Of a stretch of DNA of 64,000 nt, positions 45,297-53,322 are shown piece after piece. Below the pieces are notes generated by a model that saw only the letters and a program-made list of their open reading frames with translations, was not told where the DNA came from and did no database searches. Origin of the DNA: Bradyrhizobium sp. 1 (GTDB lineage Bacteria > Pseudomonadota > Alphaproteobacteria > Rhizobiales > Xanthobacteraceae); NCBI RefSeq assembly GCF_023073315.1, contig NZ_JADPJH010000018.1, forward strand, positions 658,476 through 722,475, in the 5' to 3' direction. The position numbers and the translations under genes are program-made. How positions within the stretch are numbered: position 1 is the first letter of the stretch; each line of letters begins with the position of its first letter.

Positions 45297-45419
45297 CCAT
45301 CCACGGCCCAACCGATACAATTTCGGCATCGATCAATCTCAATTGGAATTTGGTGCGGCGACGCACCTGCCGCTATCCTGCCCGGCAAAACGACAATTTC
45401 GCACGTCCAGGAGGAGCCC

Positions 45420-46535
45420 ATGTTGAGACCGACCAGCCGCACCGCGTCCCGCGCTGCGATCGCCACCACCCTCACTTTTCTCACCCTCATTTCGGGAGTC
45501 CGCGCCGGCATGGCCGAGACCTTCGCCTATGTCGGCAACGCCGACAGCAACGACATCAGCGTGTTCAAGCTTGCCGAGAGCGGCGAGATGACCCCGGTGC
45601 AGACGGCCGCTTTCACGGGTGTCGAAAAACCGGGCTCCTCGACCCCGCTCGCGATCACGCCCGACCACCGCGTGCTGATCGCAGGCGTGCGCTCGCAGCC
45701 GTTCCTCGCGGTGAGTTTTGCGATCGACCCGAAGACGGGCCAGCTCAGCCCGATCGGCAACGGGCCGCTCGCCGACAGCATGGCCAACATCGCCACCGAC
45801 CGCGGCGGCAAGGTGCTGTTCAGCGCCTCCTATGGCGGCAACAAGGTCGCGCTGAATCCGCTTCAAGCGAGCGGCGTCGTGGCCGAGCCGAAGCAGGTGA
45901 TCCCGACCGGGCTGAACGCGCACGCCTTCCTGCCCTCGCCCGACAACCGCTTTGTGTTCGCGACCAATCTCGGCTCCGACCAGATCCTGGCCTTTGCCTT
46001 CGATGCCACGGCGGGCACGCTGACGCCGAACGATCCGCCGGTCATCAAGGTGCCGGAGAAATCGGGACCGCGGCACTTCGTGTTCCACCCCAATGGCAAG
46101 TTCATCTATCTCATCCACGAGCTGAACGGCGACGTCGCGGCGTTCGGCTATGAGGCCAAGAGCGGTGCGTGGTCCGAGATCCAGCGCACCACTGCGCTGC
46201 CGGAAGGATTTAACGGAAAACCCTGGGCCGCCGACATCCACATCACCCCGGACGGCCGCTTCCTCTACGCCTCCGAGCGCACCACCAACACGCTCACCGC
46301 CTACAAGGTCGACGCGACAAGCGGCAAGCTGACCACGATCGGCAGCGTGCCGACCGAGAAGCAGCCGCGCGGCTTCAACATCGATCCTTCCGGCCGCTAC
46401 CTCGCCGCAGTCGGCGAACTCTCCGACGGCATGACGGTCTATGCCATCGACCAGAGCAGCGGCGCACTCGCCAAGCAAAAGTCCTATCCGACCGGCAAGA
46501 AGCCGAACTGGGTGGAGTTTTTGAGTTTGCCGTGA
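45420..46535 (+). CDS. Secreted beta-propeller lactonase-like protein
   Basis: 371 residues: signal peptide about 1-32, then repeated blades with AYVGNADSNDISVFKL, DHRVLIAGVRSQPFLAVSF, HFVFHPNGKFIYLIHELNGD, and HITPDGRFLYASERTTNTLTAY. This is the 6-phosphogluconolactonase (Pgl, seven-bladed, YbhE-like) fold. The signal peptide means it is periplasmic, so a cytoplasmic pentose-phosphate role is unlikely; it may hydrolyse another lactone. ATG 45420 with AGGAGG. Stands alone in its direction; a strong hairpin without T tract follows (46544-46572). Confidence 0.88.
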   Translation: MLRPTSRTASRAAIATTLTFLTLISGVRAGMAETFAYVGNADSNDISVFKLAESGEMTPVQTAAFTGVEKPGSSTPLAITPDHRVLIAGVRSQPFLAVSFAIDPKTGQLSPIGNGPLADSMANIATDRGGKVLFSASYGGNKVALNPLQASGVVAEPKQVIPTGLNAHAFLPSPDNRFVFATNLGSDQILAFAFDATAGTLTPNDPPVIKVPEKSGPRHFVFHPNGKFIYLIHELNGDVAAFGYEAKSGAWSEIQRTTALPEGFNGKPWAADIHITPDGRFLYASERTTNTLTAYKVDATSGKLTTIGSVPTEKQPRGFNIDPSGRYLAAVGELSDGMTVYAIDQSSGALAKQKSYPTGKKPNWVEFLSLP

Positions 46536-46543
46536 AGCTTTTG

Positions 46544-46572
46544 CTTATCCTCCCCTGGAGGGGGAGGGTAAG
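46544..46572. terminator. Hairpin after the propeller lactonase gene
   Basis: CTTATCCTCCCC (46544-46555) and GGGGAGGGTAAG (46561-46572) pair at eleven of twelve positions around a five-base loop, nine bases after the stop codon. No T tract follows, so intrinsic termination is uncertain; it may instead be a fragment of repeat family B. Confidence 0.35.
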
Positions 46573-46733
46573 AAGCGGCGAACCTCGTCGCCATTTCCGC
46601 GACTAATTCAACGGGCGGCATCGCGCCGCCTGTGCTGCGGCATTCTCATCCGGCCGGACCATGATCTATTCTTGGCCCACCGCTGGCGCTTCTGCTATCG
46701 ATGAGGCCGTCAAGGCCCCAACCGGAATGACCG

Positions 46734-47621
46734 ATGCGTCAATTGCCTGCGCGTTCCCTTTCCCGAAAATTCGTTGCGCTCACCGGATTGCTGCTGCTGT
46801 CCGCCCCGCTCGCGCGCGCCGCCGAAGACGATGCGCCCAAGGGGCCGGCGGTCACGGTGCTGAAGGTCGCAAAATCCTGCTTCTCCGACATCGTCGAGGC
46901 CACCGGCACGATCATCGCGCGCGAGGAGACGTCAGTACGGCCCGAGCGTCCCGGCCTGAAGGTGACGGAGGTGCTGGCGGAAGCCGGCGACACCACGACG
47001 GCCGGACAGGTGCTGGCGCGGCTGGCGCTGCCCGAAGGCGGCACGCTTCAGGTCACGGCGCCGGTGGCAGGCGTGATCGCGACCTCGACCGCGCAGATCG
47101 GCAACCTCGCCTCGGCCAAGGGCGAGGCGCTGTTCACGATCGTTGCGCGCAGCGAATATGATCTCGTCGGCCTGGTCGCGACCACCGATATCCGCAAGCT
47201 CGCGATCGCCCAGCCGGCGACCGTGCGCATTGCCGGCGCCGGCGATCTCGACGGCAAGGTGCGCCGCATCGGCCCGACCGTCGAGCCGAACATCCAGCAA
47301 GGCATAGTCTATATCGGCATCTCCTCGCAGAAGCGGCTGCTGCTGAATGCGAGCGGGCGCGCGCTGATCAAGACCGGCCAGAGCTGCAACGTCGCGGTGC
47401 CGCTCACCGCCGTGCAATATTCATCCGCCGGCACCGTGGTGCAGGTGATCCGCCGCAATCGCGTCGAGACCAAGCGCGTCGAGGTCGGATTGATGTCGGG
47501 CGGCAATATCGAGGTTCGCGACGGGCTCAACGAAGGCGACGTCGTCGTCGCCCGCGCCGGCGCGCTGCTGCGCGAAGGCGATCCCGTGCGCCCGGCGATG
47601 GCCGCGGAAGCGGCGAAGTAA
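46734..47621 (+). CDS. Orphan RND/HlyD-type periplasmic adaptor
   Basis: 295 residues: signal peptide about 1-29 (FVALTGLLLLSAPLARAAE), then VLKVAKSCFSDIVEATGTI, lipoyl-like halves (RPGLKVTEVLAEAGDTTTAGQVL and LQVTAPVAGVIA) and a beta-barrel domain. It is a clear paralog of the adaptor at 22343, sharing the CFSD sequence near the start of the mature protein, a central region without a long coiled coil, and a single Cys near CNVAVP. Unlike that gene, no permease or outer-membrane channel is adjacent. It may serve the distant RND pump or another pump. ATG 46734. Confidence 0.85.
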   Translation: MRQLPARSLSRKFVALTGLLLLSAPLARAAEDDAPKGPAVTVLKVAKSCFSDIVEATGTIIAREETSVRPERPGLKVTEVLAEAGDTTTAGQVLARLALPEGGTLQVTAPVAGVIATSTAQIGNLASAKGEALFTIVARSEYDLVGLVATTDIRKLAIAQPATVRIAGAGDLDGKVRRIGPTVEPNIQQGIVYIGISSQKRLLLNASGRALIKTGQSCNVAVPLTAVQYSSAGTVVQVIRRNRVETKRVEVGLMSGGNIEVRDGLNEGDVVVARAGALLREGDPVRPAMAAEAAK

Positions 47622-47629
47622 CGGACGGT

Positions 47630-47726
47630 CTCGTAGGGTGGGCAAAGCGAAGCGTGCCCACGTCTTCTATCGAAGTTCTGGAAAGATGGTGGGCACGGCG
47701 CTTTGCGCCTTTGCCCACCCTACGGG
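47630..47726. repeat. Palindromic intergenic repeat, family A copy 3
   Basis: CTCGTAGGGTGGGCAAAGC at the left pairs with GCCTTTGCCCACCCTACG at the right, with inner GTGGGCA/TGCCCAC hairpins. It lies between the convergent adaptor and caspase-like genes, almost identical to copy 2 at 12281. Confidence 0.88.
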
Positions 47727-47739
47727 AGCTGTGAAGAAA

Positions 47740-48588
47740 CTAGCCGCCGGCCTGGTCGAAATGCACGTCTTCGAGCAGCGATGACGACACGCTCGGGACC
47801 TGGTCGCCTTCGCTAGCGCGGGAGATGGCGACGCGGGTCTTGTTGAAGACGCTCTCGGCGCTGCCCTGCGCATTGATGTTGCCGATGAGCTCGCTGACCA
47901 GCACGCTATGTTCGCCCTTGCCGTCGTCGACGACCTTGCCGGGCGAGGCCGAGGACAGGATCAGCGCATTGTCGGGCGTGCCGATCGGCGCGAGGCCGTG
48001 GCTGTAGGAACGGAAGCGGCGCTCGTAAGGGTTACGGCGGGACGCATCGACGACGACGAGCTTGGCCTTGGCGCCCTGCTCTTTCATCATGTTGAGCACG
48101 CCCTCGATGGAGATGCCCTGGCGGCGGACGTCGCTTTCCTTCCAGATCGCGGCATCGACCGGCAACATGTAGCTCTCGCGGCCGGCCTGCACGCCGTAGC
48201 CGCCGAAGAACAGCATGACGACGGTATCGCGCTTGATCCGGGACTTCAGGCGGTTGACCGCGCGGACCATGTCGTCCTTGGTCGCGTCTTCCACCATGTC
48301 GACGTCAAAGCCGCTCTTGCGCAGGGTCGAGGACAGCGCGCGGGCGTCGTTGATCGACTGCGTCAGCGGCGCGCTGGCGTCGGGATAATGTCCATTGCCG
48401 ATGACGAGGGCGAGCCGCGAGGTCTGGCCGATCGAGCCAGTGACCTGGTCGGTCGTAACAGCCTTGGCGGCATCGAGCGCACGCATGTTGAGGGCAGCAT
48501 GGGCACCGATCACGAGCGAGACCGTGCCGATGAGAGCTGCGGCCACCGCGATCGTACGTCGGGAAATGTCGAGCTGCGTTACATTCAT
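47740..48588 (-). CDS. Caspase-like (C14 fold) membrane-anchored protein, dyad lost
   Basis: 282 residues: N-terminal membrane segment about 12-34, then a caspase-like domain about 56-275 (RLALVIGNGHYPD, SINDARALSSTLRKSGFDV). The His motif reads F128-G-G-Y131-G instead of SGHG, and the Cys motif D181-A-S183-R instead of DACR, so the normal His-Cys dyad is Tyr-Ser. Otherwise it is close to the caspase domain at 19875, with shared blocks around SYMLPVDAAIWKESDVRR and DASRRNPYERRFRSYS. There is no TPR part. Probably periplasmic and not a conventional protease. ATG 48588. Confidence 0.9.
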   Translation of the reverse strand: MNVTQLDISRRTIAVAAALIGTVSLVIGAHAALNMRALDAAKAVTTDQVTGSIGQTSRLALVIGNGHYPDASAPLTQSINDARALSSTLRKSGFDVDMVEDATKDDMVRAVNRLKSRIKRDTVVMLFFGGYGVQAGRESYMLPVDAAIWKESDVRRQGISIEGVLNMMKEQGAKAKLVVVDASRRNPYERRFRSYSHGLAPIGTPDNALILSSASPGKVVDDGKGEHSVLVSELIGNINAQGSAESVFNKTRVAISRASEGDQVPSVSSSLLEDVHFDQAGG

Positions 48589-49011
48589 CTCGCTTCATTC
48601 CTGTCAGTGCCAAAGACCAGCCAAGCGCGCGCACACAGATTGAGTAGCGCGATAGCGTCTTCAGGTTTGAGGGATTGGCCGGGGATGTGCCCCCGAACTG
48701 CGCGCAATTTGCGGCGCCGCACCAAACAAACCCTTAACCGGATATAGCCTCCCCGGCAATAGATCGCCCAAAAATTGAGCTAAGTTGCTGAATGTGTTGG
48801 TTAATCCCCCGAGCCGAAGTGGGGCATTTTTTGATCCCCAGTAGTCTTCCGGGGCTCAATCATGCAGCCTTCGTGCCGGCTTTTGCTGTGACTGCCATCA
48901 CATTTGTATTTCCCGCGAATCCGGATAGCTTTTTCAAAGACTTGCAGGGGGTGGCGTGCGGACGGGTGCTTGCTCGCCGGCCCTGGGCAAGGCCCCGCGA
49001 CCAGGTATTTC
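48589..49011. other. Divergent intergenic region
   Basis: About 420 bases between the caspase-like and terpenoid-cyclase-like genes, both reading away from it. I see no convincing gene, promoter pair or operator; open frames here have poor composition. A CCCC-GGGG hairpin followed by TTTTTT lies near 48808-48831 but has a short stem. Confidence 0.4.
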
Positions 49012-50739
49012 ATGAGCTTTCATTATTTTGCCGGCGCCGCCTGCCGGGCGCTGACGGCGCGGAAAGACGGGCCCTCGCTTTACGATGTCTGCGATCCCGT
49101 TTTGTCGGGTGCGGCCGGCGGCGATCCGCATCTGTCCAAATTCTACAAGACCGCGCTCGGCAATCCCGCATTGCGGGTGCTGCTGCGACGCGCCGGCCTG
49201 CCCGAGCTGCGCGACGAGACCAGACTGAGCCGGCTGCGCGAGGCGCTGGCGCGCGCTCGCGACGAGGCCGAGCCCGACTGGGCGGCCGTTGGCCAGCCCG
49301 TGGCCGATCTCGTCGATACCATCGCGCTCGATCATCCCAAACCGCCGCCGGCCATTTTCGCCGGCGCCATGCCGCCGCAGGCGCAGATCGACGGCGTGAT
49401 CCGCGACTGCGCGCAGCATCTGCTCGGCTCGTACCGCAAGAATGGTTTTCTGCCGACCTATGCCGCCTTCAACCTGATCGGCGACCCTGATTTTCGCGGC
49501 CGTGAGCTGATCATGGCGCTCACCGGGCTGAACGCACGCGGCTACAAGAACTCCTCGCTGCTGTTCAACCTCGCCCGCGTTTTCATTGCGCGCTCGCCGG
49601 CAGCCGCCGTAGTCAATCCGCCATGGCGAGGGATTGCCGAGCCGATGTGGGAGCCGATGCAGATCCGCCACCGCTCGGCCTATTACGATGCGTTCTTCAT
49701 CGAGGCGCTGCTCAGCTTCGTCGAGACCGGGCTCGCCTCAACCGCGGACAAGAACGCGGCCGAGCGTGCGATCGCCGACATGGTGGATTTCTGCGTCAAC
49801 ACCAGCCGCGAGGAGGTCGAGGGGAGCGACGGCGCGCGCTTCAACGTCATCACAGCGCTGGCGCCAGCACCACATCCGCGCTTTTCCCGCTATTTCGCGC
49901 AGATCAAGCAGGACCTCGGCTTCGGCGTCTACGTGCCGGATTGCGACACCACGGCGTGCTCGATCTCCGCGGCGACGCAGGCCGGCTGCACCGATCCGAT
50001 CCTCGACCAGCCGCTGCTGGATTTCTATTCGGGCTACCAGGTGCGCGCCGGCGTCAACGAGCCGCGCGTGACCGTGCCGATCAACGACAATATCGACTAT
50101 GAGGGCGGCGTTGCGACCTGGATCGACAACCTCAGGGGCGAGCGTCCCTACGGCAACGATCTCGATCCGACGCTCAATCTCGACATTCTCGAGGTCAGCT
50201 TTCGCAACCTTACGCGCTGGAAAGTATTGGAGACGCCGGCGCGGCTCGCCACGGTGCATCGGATCATCGGCTTCCAGAAACGGCTGGCGGCCAGCGGCGC
50301 CTTCGCCAATCCGCGCTCGCACATCTATTATCTGCCGGAGCTGTACAGCGCCTATTTCGGCCGCTGCTACGTGGCCTTCCTGGCGCTGCCGCTGGCGGCA
50401 CAGGCGGCGATCGATCCCGACGGCGATTTCGATTTCATCCGCCATCGCGTGCTCTCTTACGTCAAGGGCGAGCTGATGGCCGCGGAGATGAACGTGTTCG
50501 ACGCGGCGCTGGCGCTGATCGCGCTCGGCCATCTCGGCGCCGACCCGCGCGCCTTCGCGCCGGCGCTGAACGTCATCGTCACCGCCTTAAGCGAAGGCGG
50601 GCGCCGCGGCCCGTTCCGGGCCTATGAGTGGAACAAGATGAAGACCCCGACGCGGATTCTGGTCGGCGGGCCCGAGGTGACGTCGGCGTTCGTGCTGATG
50701 GGGCTTGCGGTAGCGAAGCGGGCGATGGCGCGGGGGTGA
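49012..50739 (+). CDS. Unknown protein with DxDTTA motif (class II terpene cyclase-like?)
   Basis: 575 residues, largely alpha-helical by appearance. The sequence YVPDCDTTACSISAATQAG places D310, D312, T313, T314 and A315 in the form DxDTTA, as in class II terpene cyclases, where the middle Asp of DxDD or DxDTT protonates the substrate. Helical hairpins such as FDAALALIALGHLG and TSAFVLMGLAVAKRAM would fit an alpha-alpha barrel. I do not recognise a named family, and QW motifs are not obvious, so the enzyme assignment is only a hypothesis. ATG 49012 has AGG in front. It stands alone between a divergent gene and a family C repeat. No prenyltransferase genes are nearby. Confidence 0.7.
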   Translation: MSFHYFAGAACRALTARKDGPSLYDVCDPVLSGAAGGDPHLSKFYKTALGNPALRVLLRRAGLPELRDETRLSRLREALARARDEAEPDWAAVGQPVADLVDTIALDHPKPPPAIFAGAMPPQAQIDGVIRDCAQHLLGSYRKNGFLPTYAAFNLIGDPDFRGRELIMALTGLNARGYKNSSLLFNLARVFIARSPAAAVVNPPWRGIAEPMWEPMQIRHRSAYYDAFFIEALLSFVETGLASTADKNAAERAIADMVDFCVNTSREEVEGSDGARFNVITALAPAPHPRFSRYFAQIKQDLGFGVYVPDCDTTACSISAATQAGCTDPILDQPLLDFYSGYQVRAGVNEPRVTVPINDNIDYEGGVATWIDNLRGERPYGNDLDPTLNLDILEVSFRNLTRWKVLETPARLATVHRIIGFQKRLAASGAFANPRSHIYYLPELYSAYFGRCYVAFLALPLAAQAAIDPDGDFDFIRHRVLSYVKGELMAAEMNVFDAALALIALGHLGADPRAFAPALNVIVTALSEGGRRGPFRAYEWNKMKTPTRILVGGPEVTSAFVLMGLAVAKRAMARG

Positions 50740-50745
50740 GGTGGT

Positions 50746-50888
50746 CTCGTGCCCCGGACGCAGCGCAGCGCCTCTTCGGCGGTGCGCTGCAGAGCCGGGG
50801 CCCATGCCGCCAAGACCTGCGCTGGCGGCTTTCTGGGTCCCGGCTCAGCGGAGCGGCGTTACACGCCGCACCGCGTCCGGGACACGAG
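50746..50888. repeat. Palindromic intergenic repeat, family C copy 1
   Basis: CTCGTGCCCCGGACGC at the left and GCGTCCGGGACACGAG at the right are near-perfect reverse complements. Inside, GAGCCGGGGCCCATG and CTGGGTCCCGGCTC form a second level of pairing. The second copy is at 53133. Confidence 0.85.
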
Positions 50889-51007
50889 AGGTGTTCGTCC
50901 AATGACAGGAAGTTGAAAGCCCATCCGTTAGGCATAAGCTGGCCCGGAGGCCAAAAGCCGACCACAATTGCGGGCTCTATCGAGGTTTTCATCACACGCG
51001 GACCGGC

Positions 51008-51748
51008 ATGTTGCGAAAATTCCTGATTGCGCTGTCTTTGCTTGCCATCTCTGTGCCCGGCTTGCCGTCGCTGGCCGAGGCCGCCGACATCACTGGCACG
51101 GCAAAAGTCCGCTCCGGCGATGCCGTCGTGATCGGAAACACGCGCATCCGGCTCGGCGGCATCGACGCGCCCGCGGTCGACCAGCTCTGCCTCAACACCA
51201 AGAGCGAGCGCTGGACCTGCGGCATCGCCGCCCGTGACGAGCTCGCCAAGTACACCGAAGGCAAGAGCTGGGTCTGCCATGCACGGTCGATCGACCGCCG
51301 CGGCCGCACCGTGGCGCGCTGCGACGTCGGCGGCGAGGATATCCAGAAATGGCTGGCGCGCGCCGGCTGGGCCCTGTCCTACACCCGCGTCTCGCATGAC
51401 TATGAGGCCGACGAGGCTGCCGCGCGTGAGGCCAAGGCCGGCATGTGGCAGGGCGCCTTCATCGCGCCCTGGGACTGGCGCGTCCGCAACAAGAAGACGA
51501 CGATATTGGGTGCCACCAAGCCGCCGGACGGGGCGCATGCGATCCTGCTCGCCTCCGCCTCGGGCCCGGTCGCGCCCTCACCCGACTGCACCATCAAGGG
51601 CAACGTCAACACCGCCGGCGAGTGCATCTATCACCAGCCGACCAGCCGCTGGTACACCCAGATCAAGATGAAGATCAGCAAGGGCACCCGCTGGTTCTGC
51701 TCGGTCGAAGAGGCGGAGGCCGCCGGGTGCCGGGAGACGAAGAGGTAG
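51008..51748 (+). CDS. Thermonuclease-fold (SNase-like) secreted protein
   Basis: 246 residues: signal peptide about 1-26 (LIALSLLAISVPGLPSLAEA), SNase-like domain about 27-150. Aligned to staphylococcal nuclease by the RxxxxDxP pattern: R48-L-G-G-I-D53-A-P-A56. Arg35 and Asp40 equivalents are present, and Arg87 (R100 in GRTVARC), but the catalytic Glu43 position is Ala56. The nuclease activity may be lost or altered. The C-terminal 90 residues contain four cysteines and no known domain (DCTIKGNVNTAGECIYH, WFCSVEEAEAAGC). Expected outside the cytoplasm. ATG 51008. Confidence 0.85.
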   Translation: MLRKFLIALSLLAISVPGLPSLAEAADITGTAKVRSGDAVVIGNTRIRLGGIDAPAVDQLCLNTKSERWTCGIAARDELAKYTEGKSWVCHARSIDRRGRTVARCDVGGEDIQKWLARAGWALSYTRVSHDYEADEAAAREAKAGMWQGAFIAPWDWRVRNKKTTILGATKPPDGAHAILLASASGPVAPSPDCTIKGNVNTAGECIYHQPTSRWYTQIKMKISKGTRWFCSVEEAEAAGCRETKR

Positions 51749-51934
51749 GGCATGGTCCGGACCCGAAGGGCCGCGTTAGCGCAAAGTGTGACGCGGTTTT
51801 CCGACAAGACCATGCTCAAAACATAAGGCCACCCCAGCCCTGCGTTTTGGGTGCTTTTCTTGCATGGCACCGCCGCGTAAAACTCGGATTCAGCAACCCA
51901 CCATCCTGTTCTCAAGCAACAAGGACTGATAGCA

Positions 51935-53122
51935 ATGACCGTTCGCGCGGGCCGGGAATTTCTGGCCATCCCCGGGCCCACCACGATGCCCGACGAAGTG
52001 CTGCGGGCCATGCACCGTCCGGCAATCGACATCTACTCCAAGGAGATGCACGAGCTGACCGACAGCCTGCTCGGGGACATCTCAAAACTGTTTGCGACCA
52101 AGGGTAAATCCTACATCTACATCGCCAACGGCCACGGCGCCTGGGAGGCCGCACTGAGCAACGTGTTGTCGCGTGGCGACAAGGTGCTGGTGCTCGAGAG
52201 CGGACGGTTTGCGATCGGCTGGGGTAATGCGGCAGCGCTGATGGGCGCCGAGGTCGAGGTGCTCAAGGGCGACTGGCGCCGCGCGGTGCGGCCTGATGAG
52301 GTCGAGGAGCGCCTGCGCCGCGACAAGGAGCACAAGATCAAGGTCGTCGTCGTCGTCCAGGTCGACACGGCCTCCGGCGTGCAGAACGACATCGAGGCGA
52401 TCGGCAAGGCGATCAAGGCCAGCGGCCATCCCGCGCTGTACATGGTCGACACCGTCGCCTCGCTCGGCTGCATGCCGTTCGAGATGGACAAATGGGGCGT
52501 CGACGTCGCGATGTCCGGCTCGCAGAAGGGCCTGATGACGCCGCCCGGCCTCGGCTTCGTCGCCGCCAATGCGCGCGCGCGCGAGGTGCAAAAGACGGCG
52601 AATATGTCGACGCCCTATTGGAGCTGGAGCGAGCGCGAGGGCACCGAGAATTATCGCAAATATGCCGGCACTGCGCCGGTGCATCTGTTGTTCGCGCTGC
52701 GCCAGGCGATCGACATGCTGCACGAGGAAGGACTGGAGAACGCGTTCCGTCGCCACAGCCTGCTCGGCGAGGCCGCGCGCCGCGCGGTCGGCGCATGGAC
52801 GGAAGGCCAGGTGCTCGGCTTCAATATCGCCGAGGCCAGCGAGCGCTCCAACACCGTGACAACCGTGACCATGAGCAACGGCCATGATCCGGCGATCCTG
52901 CAACGCTATTGCAAGGAGAAGTGCGGCGTCGTGCTCGGCACCGGCATCGGCGACCTCTCCGGACAAGCCTTCCGCATCGCTCATATGGGCCATGTCAATG
53001 CGCCGATGCTGCTGGGTACGCTCGGGGTCATCGAGATCGCCCTGAATGCGCTGAAGATCCCCCATGGCAAGGGTGGGCTGGAGGCGGCGGTCGCGTATCT
53101 CGGCGAAGAGGTGGCGGTGTAA
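51935..53122 (+). CDS. Class V aminotransferase (serine/alanine-glyoxylate type)
   Basis: 395 residues. FLAIPGPTTMPDEVLRAM is the typical opening of alanine-glyoxylate and serine-glyoxylate aminotransferases; the PLP-binding Lys is in SGSQKGLMTPPGL, preceded by VDTVASLGCMPFEMDKWGVD. The C-terminal RIAHMGHVN completes the active site. It would transfer an amino group to glyoxylate, making glycine, with serine or alanine as donor, in the cytoplasm. Which donor is used cannot be read. ATG 51935 with AAGGA about ten bases upstream. Followed by family C repeat copy 2. Confidence 0.92.
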   Translation: MTVRAGREFLAIPGPTTMPDEVLRAMHRPAIDIYSKEMHELTDSLLGDISKLFATKGKSYIYIANGHGAWEAALSNVLSRGDKVLVLESGRFAIGWGNAAALMGAEVEVLKGDWRRAVRPDEVEERLRRDKEHKIKVVVVVQVDTASGVQNDIEAIGKAIKASGHPALYMVDTVASLGCMPFEMDKWGVDVAMSGSQKGLMTPPGLGFVAANARAREVQKTANMSTPYWSWSEREGTENYRKYAGTAPVHLLFALRQAIDMLHEEGLENAFRRHSLLGEAARRAVGAWTEGQVLGFNIAEASERSNTVTTVTMSNGHDPAILQRYCKEKCGVVLGTGIGDLSGQAFRIAHMGHVNAPMLLGTLGVIEIALNALKIPHGKGGLEAAVAYLGEEVAV

Positions 53123-53132
53123 GAAATTGCTG

Positions 53133-53253
53133 CTCGTGCCCCGGACGCAGCGCAGCACGGAGTGATGCGCTGCAGAGCCGGGGCCCATGTGACTGAAATG
53201 GGTCCCGGCTCTGCGGAGCGGCACTTCGCGCCGCACCGCGTCCGGGACACGAG
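53133..53253. repeat. Palindromic intergenic repeat, family C copy 2
   Basis: CTCGTGCCCCGGACGC and GCGTCCGGGACACGAG bound the element exactly as in the copy at 50746, with GAGCCGGGGCCCATG and GGGTCCCGGCTC inside; the left interior is shorter. It lies between the aminotransferase and the convergent SGNH-like gene. Confidence 0.85.
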
Positions 53254-53322
53254 ACGAAGAATCGATCGCAGTTTTTTACCCGAAGTGAGCGAACCGACAG
53301 CCGCGATCTTGCGCGAGGCCCG

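Noticed and set aside
47740..48588. Toxin-like or programmed-cell-death protease role for the caspase-like genes
   Set aside because: Both lack the His-Cys dyad, so protease-based killing is not supported by the sequence.
48808..48831. Possible intrinsic terminator (CCCC...GGGG then T run)
   Set aside because: Stem of only four base pairs and a location between divergent genes, where no transcript is expected to end.
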